The translations under genes and the position numbers were made by a program. 64,000 bases of DNA, taken from contig JAPOXD010000022.1 in NCBI GenBank assembly GCA_026707285.1, positions 1-64,000 of the forward strand, given 5' to 3'. Below, piece after piece: positions 28,636-36,880 of the stretch (position 1 is the first letter of the stretch; each line of letters begins with the position of its first letter). Source of the DNA: Chloroflexota bacterium. GTDB taxonomy: Bacteria; Chloroflexota; UBA11872. A model generated the notes under the pieces. That model saw only the letters and a list, made by a program, of their open reading frames with translations, was not told where the DNA came from and searched no databases.

Positions 28636-29613
28636 ATGACACTAGTTCTTCAAACGTTTCCCATGCCCCCGGGACCGCAGGCCGAGCTCGAACGCGACTA
28701 CGAGGTGCGCCAGGCGCCGTTTGCCGACGGCGACGAGCTGGCGGCGGCGGCGGTGGGCGCCGTGGCCGTGATCGCCGGCACCGAGTCGTGGACGCGCGAG
28801 CTGCTGGAGGCCAACGCCGGCACGATGCGCTGCATCTCACGCGTGGGCACCGGGGTGGACAGCATCGACTTGGCCGCCGCCACCGACACCGGGGTGGCGG
28901 TGCTCAACGGCCCGGGCGAAATGTCGCTGACCGTGGCTGAATACGCCGTGGGCATGATGTGGACCCTCGCGCGACGCATCTTCGAGGCGGACGCCTCGGT
29001 GCGCACCGAAGGCTTCGCCAAGCGCATCGTGCTGCTGGGCAACGACCTGGCGGGCAAGACGGTGGGCATCGTGGGGTTCGGGGACATCGGACGCCGCGTG
29101 GCGACGATCTGCCAGCACGGCTTCGGCATGCGCGTCCTGGCGCACACGGCCAATCCGGATCCGGCGCGGCTCGAAGCCGCGGGGATCGACGGGGCATTCG
29201 TGTCGCTGCCCGAGCTGCTGCGCCAGTCCGACTTCGTGACGCTGCACACACCGGTGACCGACGAGACCATGGAGATCATCGGGCGCGAAGAGCTGGCCCT
29301 GATGAAGCCCGGCGCGTTCCTGATCAACAGCTCCCGCGGGCGGCTGGTGGACGAGGCGGCGGTGGTGGAGGCGCTGCACGACGGGAGCCTGGGTGGCCTT
29401 GGGTCGGATGTGTTCGCGGTCGAGCCGCCGCCGGAGGACCACCCGTTTTTCCGCACGCCGCGCACGATCCTGACGCCGCACTTCGGATCCCATAGCCACG
29501 AGTCGATGTTCCGCATGGGCGACCGGGCGGTGCGCAATCTGCGGGAGTTCATGGCCACCGGCCGGTGCGAGCGGACGGTGAATCCGGAGGTCTACGAGCG
29601 CCTGTCACGATAG
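28636..29613 (+). CDS. D-isomer 2-hydroxyacid dehydrogenase (phosphoglycerate-dehydrogenase-like)
   Basis: 325 aa. N-terminal substrate domain with RVGTGVDSIDLAAATDTG; NAD domain GKTVGIVGFGDIGRRVATI; catalytic Arg in NSSRGRLVDEAAV; Glu in SDVFAVEPPP; His in ILTPHFGSHSHES. It lacks the ACT or ASB C-terminal domains of some SerA proteins, so serine synthesis, glyoxylate/hydroxypyruvate reduction or another 2-ketoacid reduction are all possible. ATG 28636. Confidence 0.85.
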   Translation: MTLVLQTFPMPPGPQAELERDYEVRQAPFADGDELAAAAVGAVAVIAGTESWTRELLEANAGTMRCISRVGTGVDSIDLAAATDTGVAVLNGPGEMSLTVAEYAVGMMWTLARRIFEADASVRTEGFAKRIVLLGNDLAGKTVGIVGFGDIGRRVATICQHGFGMRVLAHTANPDPARLEAAGIDGAFVSLPELLRQSDFVTLHTPVTDETMEIIGREELALMKPGAFLINSSRGRLVDEAAVVEALHDGSLGGLGSDVFAVEPPPEDHPFFRTPRTILTPHFGSHSHESMFRMGDRAVRNLREFMATGRCERTVNPEVYERLSR

Positions 29614-30177
29614 CGCGGCAGGTCAGGAAACCGGGGGCGGAGCCGCAGCTGGGAGACCCTGGCCTGGACTTGCAGGGGCTGGCCCTACAGCGTTTTGGCG
29701 GATACGCAAGAGACTCAATCGCGAGTGCCGCCAGAGGGTGAAATAGACGCGGGCTCGCATCGTTTGATGCGAGCCCACAGCGCAATCCGTGTCCGTGATC
29801 ACGCCCGGTCGTCTGGCGGACCCGGGGACTAGAGTCCCAAGCGAGCGAACTCGCGAATGCGGGATCTCACGTGTCGGAAACAGGCATCCGGGTCCGGCGT
29901 GACCTGCGGCCCCGCGACGACTCGCCCGTCACGCCGCGGGGCGCAACCTGTCAATTTGCCAGCGTCCCATCTCGACGCGAATGTCTCGCATCACGCCACC
30001 TTTGGCGGTGCTGGCCCGTCGATCAATCGCTGATCGGCGGACCAGGGACGACCCGAGCAGCGCTGTTAACGCTGCGTGTACATCGTATACGAACTATCGG
30101 GCTCGGCGCAAGACCGGCGCGTCCGTGGCAGCAGCCCATGTACGGTGGAGACGCGTCCCCGCGCTACTCGTCGGCCG
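29614..30177. other. 564-nt intergenic region with a perfect hairpin
   Basis: No coding sequence is supported. It holds a partial copy of the dispersed AGGGGCTGGCCCTAC repeat (about 29670-29693), a perfect 11-bp hairpin (29751-29776) and, near 30080, GTGTACATCGTATACGAAC, an imperfect operator-like palindrome. Short ORFs here are low-quality shadows. Confidence 0.6.
29751..29776. terminator. Perfect 11-bp hairpin, possible bidirectional terminator
   Basis: GGGCTCGCATC pairs with GATGCGAGCCC around a GTTT loop. Neither side has a T-run, so factor-independent termination is uncertain. It lies between two genes that converge (hydroxyacid dehydrogenase and folE). Confidence 0.4.
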
Positions 30178-30795
30178 CTAAGTCTGCTGGCCGATTGCGT
30201 GGAGAAACTCGGCGCGCGTGGCGGGGTTGTCGCGGAAGGCGCCGCGGGTCACGGTCGTCACCATGCGGCTGCCGGGCTTGCGGACGCCGCGCATGGTCAT
30301 GCACAAGTGCTCGGCCTCGACCATCACCGCCACGCCGCCGGTGTCGAGCACGCGCTCGATGGCGTCGGCAATCTGGCTGGCCAACCGCTCCTGCACCTGG
30401 AGCCGCCGGGCCAGGTGCTCGACCACGCGCGCCAGCTTGCTGAGGCCGACGATGCGGTCGTGGGGCAAGTACCCCACGGCAACCGTGCCAAAAAACGGCA
30501 GCAGGTGATGCTCGCAGAGCGAATGGAACTGGATGTCCCGCACCACCACCATCTCGTCGTGCCCATGCTCGAAGGTGACCTCGAGATGCTCGTCGGGGTC
30601 GGTCTCGTGCCCGTTGAGCAGCTCGTCGTACATCCGCGCCACGCGGGCCGGCGTGTCGAGCAGGCCGTCGCGATCCGGGTTCTCGCCGACGGCGGTGAGG
30701 ATTTCGCGCACGGCGGCCTCAATGCGCGCGTGGCGCTCGGCAAGCTGCGCGCCGGTGAGTTGGGGCGCTTCGGCGCCGTTGGTGGATGCGGTCAT
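30178..30795 (-). CDS. folE: GTP cyclohydrolase I
   Basis: Converts GTP to dihydroneopterin triphosphate, the first step of folate synthesis. About 205 aa from ATG 30795 (MTASTNG); the frame is open upstream to 30930 but that part is an arginine-rich non-homologous stretch. Zinc and catalytic residues are in FHSLCEHHLLPFFG (Cys, two His) and EHLCMTMRGVRKPGS (Cys). VGLSKLARVVEHLARRLQVQERL is conserved. It stands alone, without other fol genes nearby. Confidence 0.95.
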   Translation of the reverse strand: MTASTNGAEAPQLTGAQLAERHARIEAAVREILTAVGENPDRDGLLDTPARVARMYDELLNGHETDPDEHLEVTFEHGHDEMVVVRDIQFHSLCEHHLLPFFGTVAVGYLPHDRIVGLSKLARVVEHLARRLQVQERLASQIADAIERVLDTGGVAVMVEAEHLCMTMRGVRKPGSRMVTTVTRGAFRDNPATRAEFLHAIGQQT

Positions 30796-31075
30796 GCGAT
30801 TGGTCCTGTGGATGTGGTGGTGGCGCGTGGTCGCGCGATGGCGTCGGGCGCATCGTTGGGCCCGCCGAAGCGATTGGCGCGGCCGCCAAGCCCGACGCTG
30901 TGAGTATACGCAGGCGCCCGGTCGGGTCATGCACAGTGCCGGTCGCCTGCGGCGGGCTCAATCGCTCGGGCGACAGGCAGTGCCATTCGTCGCGGAGGAT
31001 CGCACCAACCGCCTGGATAAGGTCCGATGCGGCGTCGACCCCGGCGCGCATCGGGGCCCCGTCGCCAGGGAATGA

Positions 31076-32845
31076 CTAAGGCGTGTCGGTCGACAGCGAT
31101 TCCAGCGTAGTCCTGGTCAGCACGGCATCCGCGCCGGCACGGCTGACCCCAAGCACGTATCCACCGGGGGCCCCACCGGCCACATCCTCGACGATCACGA
31201 AATAGCTTCCCGCGTGAGCCGCTCGATAGACGACTGCCGCATCGAGCCCGAATAAGCCGCCCCCGCTATCGTCGTCGACAATGACCTGCGCGGCGGACGC
31301 CCCCAGGTAGTCGATGGTGAGAAACGTGTCCGCGAGGGCCGACTGCGCCGTGATCGAAACCGTCTCGCCTCCCGCGAGCCGGATGACGAAGTAATCGATG
31401 TCACCGGGAAAGTCGATGTTGGCGAGGACGGACTCCCCCACGCGAAGTTCTTGGCCGTCATCCTCGTCGTGGAGCGGTATCAGCGGTCGGTTGCTTGCCA
31501 GCGTAAAGCTGCCGGAATCCTCCGATAGCTGCCACGCAACGACGAAGTGAGGCTCGTCGTATTCGATGGTGAATGACCCGGCCTCGGCCCCAGTGAATGC
31601 GTCGTCAACGAAGAGCGCCTCTCCCCCAGCGGCGTCGTAGACCGTGATCCCGCCATCGTTGACGCCGGTGAGCCGGAGTTCGACGCTGGTCCCCGGCGGC
31701 TCGCTGATGACGAAGGCTCGCTCGTCCCAAAAGTGCGCCAGGTGAACTTGATGACGGGCGCTCCCCCCGGCCAGGGGCACCTGCCGTTCGCCAAGCCTTG
31801 AGGGGGCCTCGCCAGCGATCAGGTCCCGCACCAGCGGCAGAAGGTCCCCTGATGATGCGGCGAGGCCGAAATCTCCCTCGGTGAAGCCGAAACCGCTGAG
31901 GCCGATGATTTCGCCTGTGGCCGAAACGAGCGCTCCGCCGCTCTGACCGCCAGCGATCGTGGCGTCGGTCTGGAAGAAGGTGAGGGCGCCCGGCTCCCAC
32001 TCGCGTAGGCGGGAGAGCAGCCCGCGAACCAGCGTTGGCTGCGGAAAGGCCTCCACCTCTCCGGGGTAACCGATCAGGAACATGTCGGTGCCGATGGCCA
32101 GCCCCTCGCCATCCACCAGCGCCAGGGCGCTGACCGGGGCGTCGATAGGGCCGATGACCGCCACATCGGCCAGCAAATCCCAGCCCTTGATCGGCGCGTC
32201 CTTGAATTCCGACCCATCGGGAAACACGACGCGCACGGCGGTGTAGGGCCAGACCACATGCGCATTCGTCACCACGTAGCCGCCATCCACCAATACGCCG
32301 CTGCCGGTGCTAAGCGCCGTCTCCACGAACGCGATCGTCGGTGAGACCCTGGCGAAGATTTCCGCGGGCGTCGGCGGTCCGGGCGTCGCGGTTGGCGTTG
32401 GCGTCGGCGTCGGCGTTGGTTCCAGCGTGGGAGTCGGCGTCGGTGTCGGAGTTGGCGGTCCAGGCGTCGCGGTTGGCGCCTGCGTTGGGGTAGGCGAGGG
32501 TTCCAGCGTGGGGGTTGGCGTCGGCGCCGAGGCTGAGCCGGCTCCATCCGCCACGGCGGTGGGCGCCGCCGCGTCGGGGGGTGGCGGGCTGTCCGGCGAG
32601 TTGCATCCAGCGCCTGCTAGGGCGAGAGCAGCGATCGCGAGGAGCAGGGCCGTCAGGCAGAGCCTGCGCGGGGCTTTCTGGCGGCGGGGCTCCCGGTTGT
32701 TGCCGCGGTCCGCGTCCTGCGCGCGATACGGAGGCGTGTGGTCCCGGAATCGTGTAGCTATCGCGCGCCTTGATTCTGTAGGAGACGAGCGGCTGAGGGC
32801 AAGATAGCAGGGACGAATCGCGGCGCTTCCCGGGATGACGCGCAT
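31076..32845 (-). CDS. Exported trypsin-like serine protease with PPC-type domains
   Basis: About 589 aa if ATG 32845 is used. A hydrophobic signal (LTALLLAIAALALAGAGCNS) ends in a cysteine, perhaps a weak lipobox. A long Pro/Thr linker follows. The protease domain carries the triad: His in VVTNAHVVWP, Asp in LLADVAVIGP, Ser in TIAGGQSGGALV. The C-terminal half has two pre-peptidase-like beta domains (about 100 aa each, IDYFVIRLAGGETVSI and SYFVIVEDVAGG). HtrA-like core without a PDZ domain. The N-terminal region before the signal is unusually long, so the true start is uncertain. Likely an envelope or extracellular protease. Confidence 0.85.
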   Translation of the reverse strand: MRVIPGSAAIRPCYLALSRSSPTESRRAIATRFRDHTPPYRAQDADRGNNREPRRQKAPRRLCLTALLLAIAALALAGAGCNSPDSPPPPDAAAPTAVADGAGSASAPTPTPTLEPSPTPTQAPTATPGPPTPTPTPTPTLEPTPTPTPTPTATPGPPTPAEIFARVSPTIAFVETALSTGSGVLVDGGYVVTNAHVVWPYTAVRVVFPDGSEFKDAPIKGWDLLADVAVIGPIDAPVSALALVDGEGLAIGTDMFLIGYPGEVEAFPQPTLVRGLLSRLREWEPGALTFFQTDATIAGGQSGGALVSATGEIIGLSGFGFTEGDFGLAASSGDLLPLVRDLIAGEAPSRLGERQVPLAGGSARHQVHLAHFWDERAFVISEPPGTSVELRLTGVNDGGITVYDAAGGEALFVDDAFTGAEAGSFTIEYDEPHFVVAWQLSEDSGSFTLASNRPLIPLHDEDDGQELRVGESVLANIDFPGDIDYFVIRLAGGETVSITAQSALADTFLTIDYLGASAAQVIVDDDSGGGLFGLDAAVVYRAAHAGSYFVIVEDVAGGAPGGYVLGVSRAGADAVLTRTTLESLSTDTP

Positions 32846-32963
32846 GGACGGCGCCAGAGCTCTGCGCCGCCCTTCGGGGAACCGCTCGTCGGCTGTGCGA
32901 TTCCCACTGGCGCGCCCGTCATAATCGGACCGCTTCCCCGAGGCCCCCACGATTGTCGCGCCC

Positions 32964-34283
32964 ATGCGCCCTGCGTCCGTCAAGGCCGTGACCTACAGCG
33001 CGATGTGGGCGTTCTTTCTGCCGTTGGCGGCCTCGCAGGTGCTGCAGCAGGTACGGCATCCGCTGCTCGACGCGGGCATTGCGCGCGGTCTCGAGCCGGC
33101 GGCGTCGCTGGCCGCCTTTGGCGTGGTCAGCGGCGTGGTGCAGATTCTGGGCGCGGCGGGCATCGCGGTGCAGAGCGCCTACCTGGTGCTGGTGCGCGGG
33201 CGCCAGTCCTACCACTTCATGCGCCGCTATACGGCGGTCTACACCCTGGGCATCGTGGGGCTGACGCTGGTCACGGCGCTGCCGGGCAGCGGGCCGTGGT
33301 TCTTCGAGCAACTGATGGGCACGCCCGCGGCGCTGACGCCGCGCGTAGTGCAGATGATGCAGATCGCCGCGCTGGTGCCGGTCTTCAACCTGGCGCGGCT
33401 CTTCTACGTAGCGCAGTTGGCCCATCTGCGGCAGACGCGCGTGGTGTGGGTGGCACCGGCGGTCAGCATCGCATTGCTGTCCGTCCTGGCGCTGGGCGTC
33501 ATCCCCAATGTGCCGGTGGCGGCAAGCGTGGCGGGCGCGACGGTCTGGCTGGTGATCGCTGCCGTCGAGGCCGTGGTGCTTGGGTGGCTGGCCCACCGCG
33601 CGTCGCAACGCGCGCCCTACGGCGATGACCCGGGCGGACAGCCGCCCCTCGACGTACGCCAGGTGACCTGGTTTGTCCTGCCCCTCATCGCCACCCAGTT
33701 CTCACTCGCGGCGGGCCTGCCGCTCACCAATGCGGGACTGCTGCGGCTGACCGATCCAGAGACGTCGGTGGCGGCCCTGCGCGTCGCCATGAGCCTCATC
33801 ATGGTCAGCATGGCCGCGCTGGCCACGTTGCGGCAGGTGGTCCTGGTGATGGCGCAGGACCCCGGCGATCATGCGCGCGTGCGCGCCTTCGTGGTCGGCA
33901 TTTCGGCTGGTCTGACCGCGCTCATGGCGCTCATCGCCTTCACGCCCGTGGGACGGTTTGCGCTGGAGGTGGTGATCGGCGCGCCGCCGCACGTTGCCGA
34001 GGCGGCGCTGCCGGCCCTGCAGATTTTCGTCGCGGTGCCCGCCGTGATGGGGCTGCGGCAGTTCTACTCCGGCCTCACCATGCACCAGCGCCGCACGTCG
34101 CTGGTGGCGGCAGCCGCCATCGGGCGGCTGGTGCTCATGGCCGTCCTGCTGTTCATCGTCGCGCCCGCCGCCGCGCTTGCCGGCGCCTGGGTCGGGGCCA
34201 TGGCCCGCACGGTGAGCATGGCCAGCGAGTCGGCGGCGGCCTATGCGATTGGCCGGCGCTACGTCGGCCGGGCGATTCGGTAG
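32964..34283 (+). CDS. MOP/ANKH-like polytopic membrane transporter
   Basis: A 439-aa protein with about 12 hydrophobic segments in two halves, starting with FFLPLAASQVLQQVRHPLLD. The pattern of paired halves (AAFGVVSGVVQILGAAGIAV; VLPLIATQFSLAAGLPLTN) recalls the MOP flippase superfamily, including MATE and ANKH-type proteins. Substrate is unknown. ATG 32964. It is divergent from the serine protease gene, 118 nt apart. Confidence 0.65.
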   Translation: MRPASVKAVTYSAMWAFFLPLAASQVLQQVRHPLLDAGIARGLEPAASLAAFGVVSGVVQILGAAGIAVQSAYLVLVRGRQSYHFMRRYTAVYTLGIVGLTLVTALPGSGPWFFEQLMGTPAALTPRVVQMMQIAALVPVFNLARLFYVAQLAHLRQTRVVWVAPAVSIALLSVLALGVIPNVPVAASVAGATVWLVIAAVEAVVLGWLAHRASQRAPYGDDPGGQPPLDVRQVTWFVLPLIATQFSLAAGLPLTNAGLLRLTDPETSVAALRVAMSLIMVSMAALATLRQVVLVMAQDPGDHARVRAFVVGISAGLTALMALIAFTPVGRFALEVVIGAPPHVAEAALPALQIFVAVPAVMGLRQFYSGLTMHQRRTSLVAAAAIGRLVLMAVLLFIVAPAAALAGAWVGAMARTVSMASESAAAYAIGRRYVGRAIR

Positions 34284-34358
34284 CGCCCCGCGTCTAGGTC
34301 GCGGATGACCCCCTCCAGCTACCCCCTGTTGGAGACCTTTGCGGAATCCGGTTGGGGC

Positions 34359-34440
34359 GTGTCTCAGACCCGCCCGACGCCAAGCATCCAGATTCGACCG
34401 AACTGGATTCCGGCCTACGCCGGAATGACGAAGGGGTTAC
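34359..34440. repeat. Dispersed composite repeat, copy 2
   Basis: GTCTCAGACCCGCCCGACGC then CCAAGCATCCAGATTC and the palindrome TTCCGGCCTACGCCGGAA then TGACGAAGGGGTT. It matches 7911-8000 over most of its length. It lies in the 192-nt gap between convergent genes. Confidence 0.7.
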
Positions 34441-34475
34441 GCAAAGGTCTCAGCAAAGAATTGGCGGCCACGGAC

Positions 34476-35435
34476 TCAGCCCCCACGGTCCTTCCGCAGC
34501 GCTTCGATGAGCGCATCGTTGCGAGCGGCGACGTAGCGCTCGAACTCGCCGGCTTCCCACGTAAATAGCCCCCGGCCCTCGCGCGCCCCCGTATGACCGG
34601 CAGCCACGGCTTTCTCCAGAAACGCGGGCGGCTCGTCGCTGGCGTCGAGGTCCGGCCCCAGGTAGGTGAAGATCTGGCGATACACGTCCAGCCCCGCCAT
34701 GTCGGCCTGGCGCATGATGCCGAGCACCGGAATGCGCCGCGCCAGCACGCCCTTGATGAGCACGTCGATTTCCTCGGCGGTGGTGACGCCCTTGTCGATC
34801 AGGCTCAGGGCTTCGCGCGCGAGGGCGAACTGCAACCGGTTCATCAGGTAGCCCGGCAGCTCCTTGCGGATGTGCACCGGCTGCTTGTCGATCGATTCGA
34901 GCAGCTCGCGCAGGCCGTTGATGGTGACCGCGTCGGTCGCTTCGCCGGGCGCAATCTCGACGATCGGGATCAGGTGCGGCGGCAGCATCCAGTGGGCCAG
35001 CGCCACGCGCTCGGGGTGGGCGCAGCCGCTGGCGATTTCGCTGATGCTGATGCTGGACGTGTTGCTGGTAAGGATGGCGGGCGGTGGGCAGAGCCGGTCG
35101 AGCTCCGCGAACACGTCCTGCTTGACCTTCAGGTCCTCGGCCACGGCTTCCGCGCCAAAGTCGGCCCCGTCCGCGGCGTCAGCGAGGGTTTCGGCGGCCC
35201 GCAGCCGTCCCACGACCACGTTCACCTCGTCGTCGGCGATCACGCCGGCGCGCACCAGGTCCTGCGCATCCACCCGCGCCTCGGATATGGCCGCCTCGGC
35301 GCGCCCGGCTGCCGCGTCGTACAACGAGACATGGAAACCGCCGCGCGCCAACTCGAGTGCGATCCCATGACCCATGCGTCCGGCGCCCGCCACCACGGCC
35401 CGGCGCCCATTGCCCGCTGTTGAATCAGTCGTCAC
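34476..35435 (-). CDS. 3-hydroxyacyl-CoA dehydrogenase
   Basis: About 319 aa. NAD-binding AVVAGAGRMGHGIALELARGG at the N-terminus, then AVAEDLKVKQDVFAELD, SNTSSISISEIA, the catalytic-His region RVALAHWMLPPHLIPIVEI and the C-terminal GYLMNRLQFALAREALSLID. It oxidises 3-hydroxyacyl-CoA (or acts on a related hydroxyacid such as L-gulonate or carnitine). GTG 35435 is chosen because GGGGGACGGG lies just upstream. No thiolase or enoyl-CoA hydratase lies near, so a full beta-oxidation role is not shown. Confidence 0.85.
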   Translation of the reverse strand: MTTDSTAGNGRRAVVAGAGRMGHGIALELARGGFHVSLYDAAAGRAEAAISEARVDAQDLVRAGVIADDEVNVVVGRLRAAETLADAADGADFGAEAVAEDLKVKQDVFAELDRLCPPPAILTSNTSSISISEIASGCAHPERVALAHWMLPPHLIPIVEIAPGEATDAVTINGLRELLESIDKQPVHIRKELPGYLMNRLQFALAREALSLIDKGVTTAEEIDVLIKGVLARRIPVLGIMRQADMAGLDVYRQIFTYLGPDLDASDEPPAFLEKAVAAGHTGAREGRGLFTWEAGEFERYVAARNDALIEALRKDRGG

Positions 35436-35496
35436 GGTCCCGTCCCCCGCTGCGTTCCACCGGCACCATGAGCATAAGCCCCACGGGCCGGGGAGA

Positions 35497-35502
35497 TACA
35501 CT
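35497..35502 (+). promoter_or_regulatory. Putative -10 box, near-leaderless
   Basis: TACACT, 15 nt before the ATG at 35518. A transcript starting 6-8 nt further would have a leader of under 10 nt. Confidence 0.4.
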
Positions 35503-35517
35503 GCCGGAGTTGGCCGC

Positions 35518-36462
35518 ATGACATCCACAGACACCACCGGGACGCCTTCCGCAGCCGGAGCGACGGACGGCCTGCTGGCCCCCATTGCCGCGGCCTTTGC
35601 GATTGCCGCTCGTCCCGGAGTGCTCGGTCTGGGTTTGGGGGCGGGAGCGGCGATCGGCGCGCTCGGCGGCTGCGCCGTCGCGCTGGCCTACATCCGCTCG
35701 CCCGCGGCCATCCCGTTCTTCGTCATCGCGGCCGCGCTCATCGTCGTCGCCTGGTCCATTGCCGCGGGCGCCGTGGCGGCTTCGAGCCGGCGGGACGCCA
35801 CGCTCGCGGCGGGGCTGCGACGAGCCTTGGGGCGAGCCGTAACGCTCGTGGCGGCGGCGATTCCGGCCGCGCTGGTCGTGGGCGTGCTGCTGGCGGCGCA
35901 GTTGGGCGTGTTCGCCCTCACGCAGATGGGCGCGCGCGGGCCGCTGGGCGAGCTTCCGGACCGGCCGTTGGCGCTGATCGCGCTGGTCTACACGCTGATC
36001 TTTGCCATGAACGTGATGGTCATCGTCCCCACCGGCGCCCTGCTGTGGCTGGTGGTGCCGCACGTGATGGGCGGCGCCGGACCCGTCGAGGCGCACGCAC
36101 GGGTGCGCGCCGCGTGCTGGGCGCGTCCCGGCCTGGTGCTGCGCACCATGGTGGGCGTGATCACCATGGCCAGCGCCGCCGCCGCCGCGCTGCTCGGCAT
36201 CGCGGCGCTGGGTTTGGTGGTGGCGTCGTTCGCCCAGATCCTGGGTGCGGGCGAGACCTTCCTGCTGCGATTCTCCGAGCCGCTGGTGTCGGATATGTTC
36301 ATGACGGTGACGGTCGACAACCTCGCGGCGGTGGTCGTGATGGCGACCGGCTTCGGCGCCGCCATCGGCGCGGCCACCGGTCCCAGCAGCATGCTAGGGG
36401 TCGCGGGCGGGGCCTATCTGGCGCGGCACATCGGCGAAGTCGAGCCGACGCCGACCGCCTAG
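35518..36462 (+). CDS. Polytopic membrane protein, function unknown
   Basis: About 314 aa, with roughly six hydrophobic helices and no soluble domain. Helical blocks include VLGLGLGAGAAIGALGG, IPFFVIAAALIVVAWSIAAG, LVYTLIFAMNVMVIVPTGALLW and MVGVITMASAAAAALLG. It is not recognised as a named family; the overall look is of the DUF6159/stator-like or DUF975-like integral proteins. ATG 35518 follows a TACACT box. Its stop overlaps the opposite-strand zinc-ribbon gene by 4 nt. Confidence 0.65.
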   Translation: MTSTDTTGTPSAAGATDGLLAPIAAAFAIAARPGVLGLGLGAGAAIGALGGCAVALAYIRSPAAIPFFVIAAALIVVAWSIAAGAVAASSRRDATLAAGLRRALGRAVTLVAAAIPAALVVGVLLAAQLGVFALTQMGARGPLGELPDRPLALIALVYTLIFAMNVMVIVPTGALLWLVVPHVMGGAGPVEAHARVRAACWARPGLVLRTMVGVITMASAAAAALLGIAALGLVVASFAQILGAGETFLLRFSEPLVSDMFMTVTVDNLAAVVVMATGFGAAIGAATGPSSMLGVAGGAYLARHIGEVEPTPTA

Positions 36463-36650
36463 CCGCAGGCGCCGAAGCCGCAGGCCGGGCAGACCAGACA
36501 GAGCCCCTGCGCGCGCAGCGGCGCGGCGCAGTCGGGACAGGTCGGCGCGGGCCGCCGCATCACGGGCGGCGCTGCCGGCGGACGCGGGCGCACATCCCCG
36601 ATGCGGGGAGGGGAAAGCGTCGCCACCGGTGGGTCTTTCAGGGGAGCCAT
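36459..36650 (-). CDS. Small zinc-ribbon protein
   Basis: A 63-aa peptide: a Pro-rich N-terminal half and a C-terminal ribbon CPDCAAPLRAQ...CLVCPACGFGACG. The CPxC...CxxCG-x-x-x-CG end resembles the zinc ribbon at the C-terminus of adenosylcobalamin-dependent ribonucleotide reductases, but no reductase gene is here. ATG 36650 lies 6 nt after a TATAGT box on the minus strand, so the mRNA is probably leaderless. Confidence 0.6.
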   Translation of the reverse strand: MAPLKDPPVATLSPPRIGDVRPRPPAAPPVMRRPAPTCPDCAAPLRAQGLCLVCPACGFGACG

Positions 36651-36656
36651 GGAGGC

Positions 36657-36662
36657 ACTATA
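36657..36662 (-). promoter_or_regulatory. Putative -10 box for a leaderless transcript
   Basis: TATAGT on the minus strand, 6 nt before the ATG of the zinc-ribbon gene. Confidence 0.4.
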
Positions 36663-36880
36663 GCAGCTTGTTCGGTGTTTGTCTGGTATTACGCGAAGCG
36701 ATCGCCCCGATCCCAGAGGGCGTCAGCCTGCATCAGATGGACGGCAGCGGCGTGTGGAGTGGTGCACATAGGCAGGTTCTCAGCGTGACGATGCTTACAC
36801 TGCGGTCCAGATGCGTTCGGGGCGGGGCCGATGTGTCGCGCTAAGCGCCAATCTGTCGTTTGAAGGGCAAGCTAATCGAG

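Noticed and set aside
30076-30903. 275-aa + strand ORF over folE
   Set aside because: Antisense of a textbook GTP cyclohydrolase I.
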